From Tropicimonas isoalkanivorans (GTDB lineage: Bacteria; Pseudomonadota; Alphaproteobacteria; Rhodobacterales; Rhodobacteraceae): a stretch of 61,979 nt of DNA. The stretch spans positions 1 through 61,979 of the forward strand of contig NZ_FOLG01000019.1 in the NCBI RefSeq assembly GCF_900112335.1, in the 5' to 3' direction. Both the position numbers and the translations under genes were made by a program. The notes beneath the pieces are model-generated. The model ran no database searches, was not told where the DNA came from, and saw only the letters and a list, made by a program, of their open reading frames with translations. This document shows positions 59,346-61,979 of the stretch, piece after piece. Numbering within the stretch: position 1 is the first letter of the stretch; every line of letters starts with the position of its first letter.

Positions 59346-60197
59346 ATGACTGATGAGTACGAGCCCTATGAGTACGTTTTATACGTTGATGAAGCCGGAG
59401 ACGATGGCCTCAAACGGGTCAAGCCTATCGACAAAAATGGTGGGAGCGAATGGCTTTGCATTGGCGGTTTGCTGATCCGCGCCAAATTCGAGCATCAGAC
59501 CGTTGAATGGGTCAAAGACATGCGCGCTGATATTAATGCCGTCCAAGGCCCGGCGTTGCACTATCGAGATCTGTCTCCGACCAAGAGGGCGAGGGCCTGC
59601 GAACTGCTCGCCAGGTACCCGTGCAGGTTGTTTGCGGTCGCATCAAATAAAAAAAATATGCGAGGCTATAACAACTCGCGTGCCGCCAAACGCGGCGGAA
59701 AACAGTGGTACTACAACTATTGCGTGCGACTCCTCATGGAGCGGGTTACGGACTTTTGCTTGCTGGACAGCATAGAGCGTTTCGGGTCACCAAGGTATGT
59801 CCGGGTCGTGTTCAGTTTGCGCGGCGGGCATTCTTACGGCCAGACGAAAGCATACTGGCAACTCCTTAAAGCCCAAGCGGCGGGTGGCTCGACGTTCTTG
59901 AACAAGAGGGAGATCGCGCATCAAGTTCTTCGGTTTGGGTTGGTTGAGTATGTGCCGCACTACAGCGTGGCGGGACTGCAACTGGCCGACGTTGTCGCAA
60001 GTTCGATTTACCAAGCTGCTGATGCGCTGGGCCCCAAGTGGGCCGTCGAGCCAGCCAAGGCTCTGGAACCAAGAATGGGGCGAGAGGCGAATGTAGTAGC
60101 GGATTACGGTCTTGTCTTACAACCATCACCGCCATGGAAGGCGAACCTAACCGATGACCAAAAGTCCATTTTTTCGCATTACGGCTATAAATTTTAA
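59346..60197 (+). CDS. DUF3800-domain protein
   Basis: A 283-residue protein. The N-terminal YVLYVDEAGDDGL and the C-terminal GLQLADVVASSIYQAAD are the acidic motifs of DUF3800, an RNase H-like family often found in mobile or defence regions with suspected but unproven nuclease activity. Its codon and base composition is less G+C-rich than the core genes, which suggests transfer. It follows the Cas2-like gene by about 230 bases with no strong ribosome site. Confidence 0.82.
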   Translation: MTDEYEPYEYVLYVDEAGDDGLKRVKPIDKNGGSEWLCIGGLLIRAKFEHQTVEWVKDMRADINAVQGPALHYRDLSPTKRARACELLARYPCRLFAVASNKKNMRGYNNSRAAKRGGKQWYYNYCVRLLMERVTDFCLLDSIERFGSPRYVRVVFSLRGGHSYGQTKAYWQLLKAQAAGGSTFLNKREIAHQVLRFGLVEYVPHYSVAGLQLADVVASSIYQAADALGPKWAVEPAKALEPRMGREANVVADYGLVLQPSPPWKANLTDDQKSIFSHYGYKF

Positions 60198-60387
60198 GGC
60201 GCGTGGGCCCCGGACCCAAGTTGCTTGAAGTCTGACAGGCTGTCATCCAACTGGACAACCGTACTCCAAACCGCCAGAGCCGCTTATTGCGCCCCAACAT
60301 GGGTTTTCCCCGGCGTATCCCACGCAACGAATCGTCACATATCTTGTGTAATGTGTCACCCAGAAACTGAAAATCCGCGACATATAG

Positions 60388-60600
60388 TCATCTTTTTGCT
60401 TGCATGACTTGGTGAGTCATCTCGTAGGTGACGGGCTTTTCAAGTGCGCTGCGCAGCGCAATGGTGTCGCGTTCCGCATCGCCAATTCCGTACACGGAGG
60501 GATTGCTGTGGCGGTAGCTTAACTCCACCGTATACCGGTATAGGTCCTTCTCGCTACAGGGCTGATAAACGCCCTTCGCGCCGCGCTCGACAATGCTGCG
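60388..60600 (-). pseudogene. IS1595-type transposase, C-terminal fragment
   Basis: A fragment of about 70 residues reading SIVERGAKGVYQPCSEKDLY, then RYTVELSYRHSN and GIGDAERDTIALRSALEKPVTY. This resembles the end of IS1595/ISXO2-type transposases (LHRYLAEFDFRYN...LGVDDAER...LTY). The rest of the gene is missing upstream, so it is a dead remnant. Confidence 0.65.
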
Positions 60601-60657
60601 ACTTAATCCGCCCAAGGGAGCCAGCGTGCCTCATGAGTTGGTGAAATATACGACCGC

Positions 60658-61161
60658 CTATTCGAAGGGCTGGATGGCGAGAGGTTGTGCGGGTTCTGAC
60701 GTGCTCCAGTCTCGAAGGTACTTCGCGTCGATCCAGTAGGTAGAGTCTACGTTTTCCAGCGCTTCCAGTTCCACACCTACGATGTAGATGAAATCCACCA
60801 GGAGCGCGGTGTTGATGTAGGCACGAACCGCATGTCCCCATGACCCCGGGAGGGCCAAGGCGCAGTCAAGCTGGCGCAGAAGTTCGTCCGCATCGGCGAC
60901 AGAGATCGTACCCGCAGAGACGCTGTCCCCGATTTTCTCGACCTCATACGTATTGTCGAAGGTCGCGCAGATCGGGACCGGTTCTCCCGTGGAGAAGACC
61001 GTGACTGTGGTCGGCACGATGTTCTTTTCGCCGAAGCTGTCGGCAGCCAGGATGTCCGCATACTTTTCGGCCAGATCTGGTCGCCGCGTGAAGGAATCGG
61101 CGTTGACTGCCACGGCCGGCGTAGCGCCGAGGATTGCGGTTGCGAAGATGATGAGCTTCAT
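60658..61161 (-). CDS. secreted protein of unknown function
   Basis: A 167-residue protein with a signal peptide (MKLIIFATAILGATPAVA). The mature part is acidic, with two Cys (ICATFDNTYE and RQLDCALALPG) and a hydrophobic stretch INTALLVDFIYIVGVELEAL. I do not recognise the family. The ATG at 61161 has GGAG about 9 bases upstream. It begins 17 bases after the stop of the truncated S24 repressor, so it may originally have been co-transcribed with it. Confidence 0.6.
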   Translation of the reverse strand: MKLIIFATAILGATPAVAVNADSFTRRPDLAEKYADILAADSFGEKNIVPTTVTVFSTGEPVPICATFDNTYEVEKIGDSVSAGTISVADADELLRQLDCALALPGSWGHAVRAYINTALLVDFIYIVGVELEALENVDSTYWIDAKYLRDWSTSEPAQPLAIQPFE

Positions 61162-61178
61162 CCGGCGGTCTCCGTTCG

Positions 61179-61642
61179 TCACCAGGTCCGGCAACTCCAG
61201 ACCACTTCCCCAATAATCTCGTCATAGAAGGTGTCCATGTCTGCACCGGACCGGATCTCCGTCTGGTGTGCGGGGTTGTCGGCGCGCAACACGATCTGGG
61301 TTGGAAAGCGTTCAAGGCGGCGGGTGCGGACGGTGCCGTCGCGATCTTCATAGGCGTACACGCGGCCACTGATCGCCTCCGCGCGATTGCGATCGGCCAT
61401 CACCAGGTCGCCTGCTCGCAGGGTCGGCGCCATGGCGTCGTCGCGGATCGGTACGAGGGCGCCCTGCTCCGGATCGATGCCGAGCTGGCGGAGCCATGTC
61501 GCCGAAAAGGCCAAGTGGCGAGACGGGGCGGTTTCTTCCGTGAGGGTCCCCTTGCCTGCGGCGAGGAATGCGTCCCAACGGTCAATGGCCTCGAACTCGT
61601 TGCCGCGGATCAGCTTTACGAGTTTTTCGTTTCCCTGAAGGG
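61179..61642 (-). pseudogene. S24/LexA-like repressor, 5'-truncated by an IS element
   Basis: About 154 residues of an S24-type protein remain in frame. The conserved pattern GALVPIRDDAMAPTLRAGDLVMADRN fits the S24 family, with Ala where the nucleophile Ser of MxPT usually precedes (DDAMAPT). The frame is open up to the IS boundary at 61643 without an ATG, so the N-terminal DNA-binding domain has been lost. A TTG at 61514 could start a shorter product. Such proteins usually repress a prophage or a mobile operon. Confidence 0.65.
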
Positions 61643-61979
61643 GGCGTTGTTGTAGAAAGGCGGCCCGAGGCGTGAGTGCCCCTTTCCCGTTCAGGCTCAG
61701 GCCACGCGGACGACCTCGGCAGTGCCGATCGCGTTGAAGCGATTGATAAGGGCGACCCGGATGTGAATTTCGGCGGTTTGGCGATCGGGATCCCGCGCGG
61801 CGATGCGCTCACCGAAGGCCTTCAGGCATCGCATCTTGGCCTCCACGCGGCTGCGGGCGTGGTATCCGGTCCATCGCTTCCAGAATGCCCGACCGTAGTG
61901 ACGCGTGGCGCGCAGGGTTTCGTTGCGCGCCTTGGCAGCCGGGCAGTCCGCTTTCCAAGCCCGACCGTTCCTTCGGATC
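61643..61979 (-). mobile_element. IS5-family insertion sequence, one end only
   Basis: The probable terminal repeat is GGCGTTGTTGTAGAAAGG at 61643-61660, next to the end of a transposase gene that runs off the window. The form of the end and the protein suggest an IS5-family element of a different subgroup from that at 1-328. It interrupts the S24 repressor gene. The other end and any target duplication are outside the window. Confidence 0.75.
61697..61979 (-). CDS. IS5-family transposase, C-terminal part
   Basis: The last 94 residues of a transposase, starting beyond the window. It contains GRAFWKRWTGYHARSRVEAK and MRCLKAFGERIAARDPDRQT, then EIHIRVALINRFNAIGTAEV, the end of the DDE domain with the Y-(2)-R-(3)-E-like signature (YHARSRVE) of IS5-family enzymes. 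Reading is uninterrupted to the stop, so this part is intact. Confidence 0.85.
   Translation of the reverse strand, partial: IRRNGRAWKADCPAAKARNETLRATRHYGRAFWKRWTGYHARSRVEAKMRCLKAFGERIAARDPDRQTAEIHIRVALINRFNAIGTAEVVRVA

Overview
The window looks like chromosomal DNA from a high-G+C alphaproteobacterium of the order Rhodobacterales (roseobacter/Paracoccus type). This rests on the gene order ubiB-ubiE / mutM-enoyl-CoA hydratase-rpsT-dnaA-dnaN-recF-gyrB, on the paired ethylmalonyl-CoA pathway genes ccr and ecm, and on an HvrA-type H-NS protein, a LuxR/LuxI pair, a Hint-domain protein and UbiK. Genus and species cannot be read from the sequence alone.

Layout. 1-328: end of an IS5-family element. 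386-3326: flagellar genes (flgN, flgJ-like, fliK, flgD). 3339-14692: housekeeping block (ubiB, ubiE, mutM, enoyl-CoA hydratase, rpsT, dnaA, dnaN, recF, gyrB). 14790-18557: a five-gene stressosome operon (RsbR, RsbS, RsbT, an ATPase-phosphatase, a double-ATPase histidine kinase). 18764-25759: a 2331-residue glycine-rich autotransporter. 26040-33325: mostly exported proteins (deaminase, CAP-RTX protein, rhomboid protease, YkuD-like enzyme, lectin-like protein, small barrel protein, sulfatase). 33671-41849: surface-polysaccharide cluster based on a CDP-sugar, two C-methyltransferases (one fused to an epimerase), a flippase and two glycosyltransferases, followed by tRNA-Gly. 42172-47755: small secreted protein, deoD, H-NS-like protein, and divergent ecm and ccr. 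48280-49754: LuxR and LuxI with a tra-box-like dyad upstream. 49808-57973: RecD-like helicase, Hint protein, a 49-residue micro-protein with two tandem palindromes upstream, the pgeF-midA-lgt operon, ubiK, a YbjN protein, proC and csaA. 57974-61979: an accessory stretch with a possible Cas2-fold protein, a DUF3800 protein, an IS1595-type transposase fragment, a secreted protein, an S24 repressor truncated by an IS5-family element, and that element running off the window.

How the parts may work together. The stressosome operon holds sensor, scaffold, kinase and reset phosphatase, and ends in a kinase that could pass the signal to a two-component or partner-switch output; no sigma factor or response regulator is present here. 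The sulfatase, autotransporter, CAP-RTX protein and polysaccharide genes form a large cell-surface block. ccr and ecm are two committed steps of acetyl-CoA assimilation and probably share the control region between them. The right-hand end shows repeated mobile-element activity.
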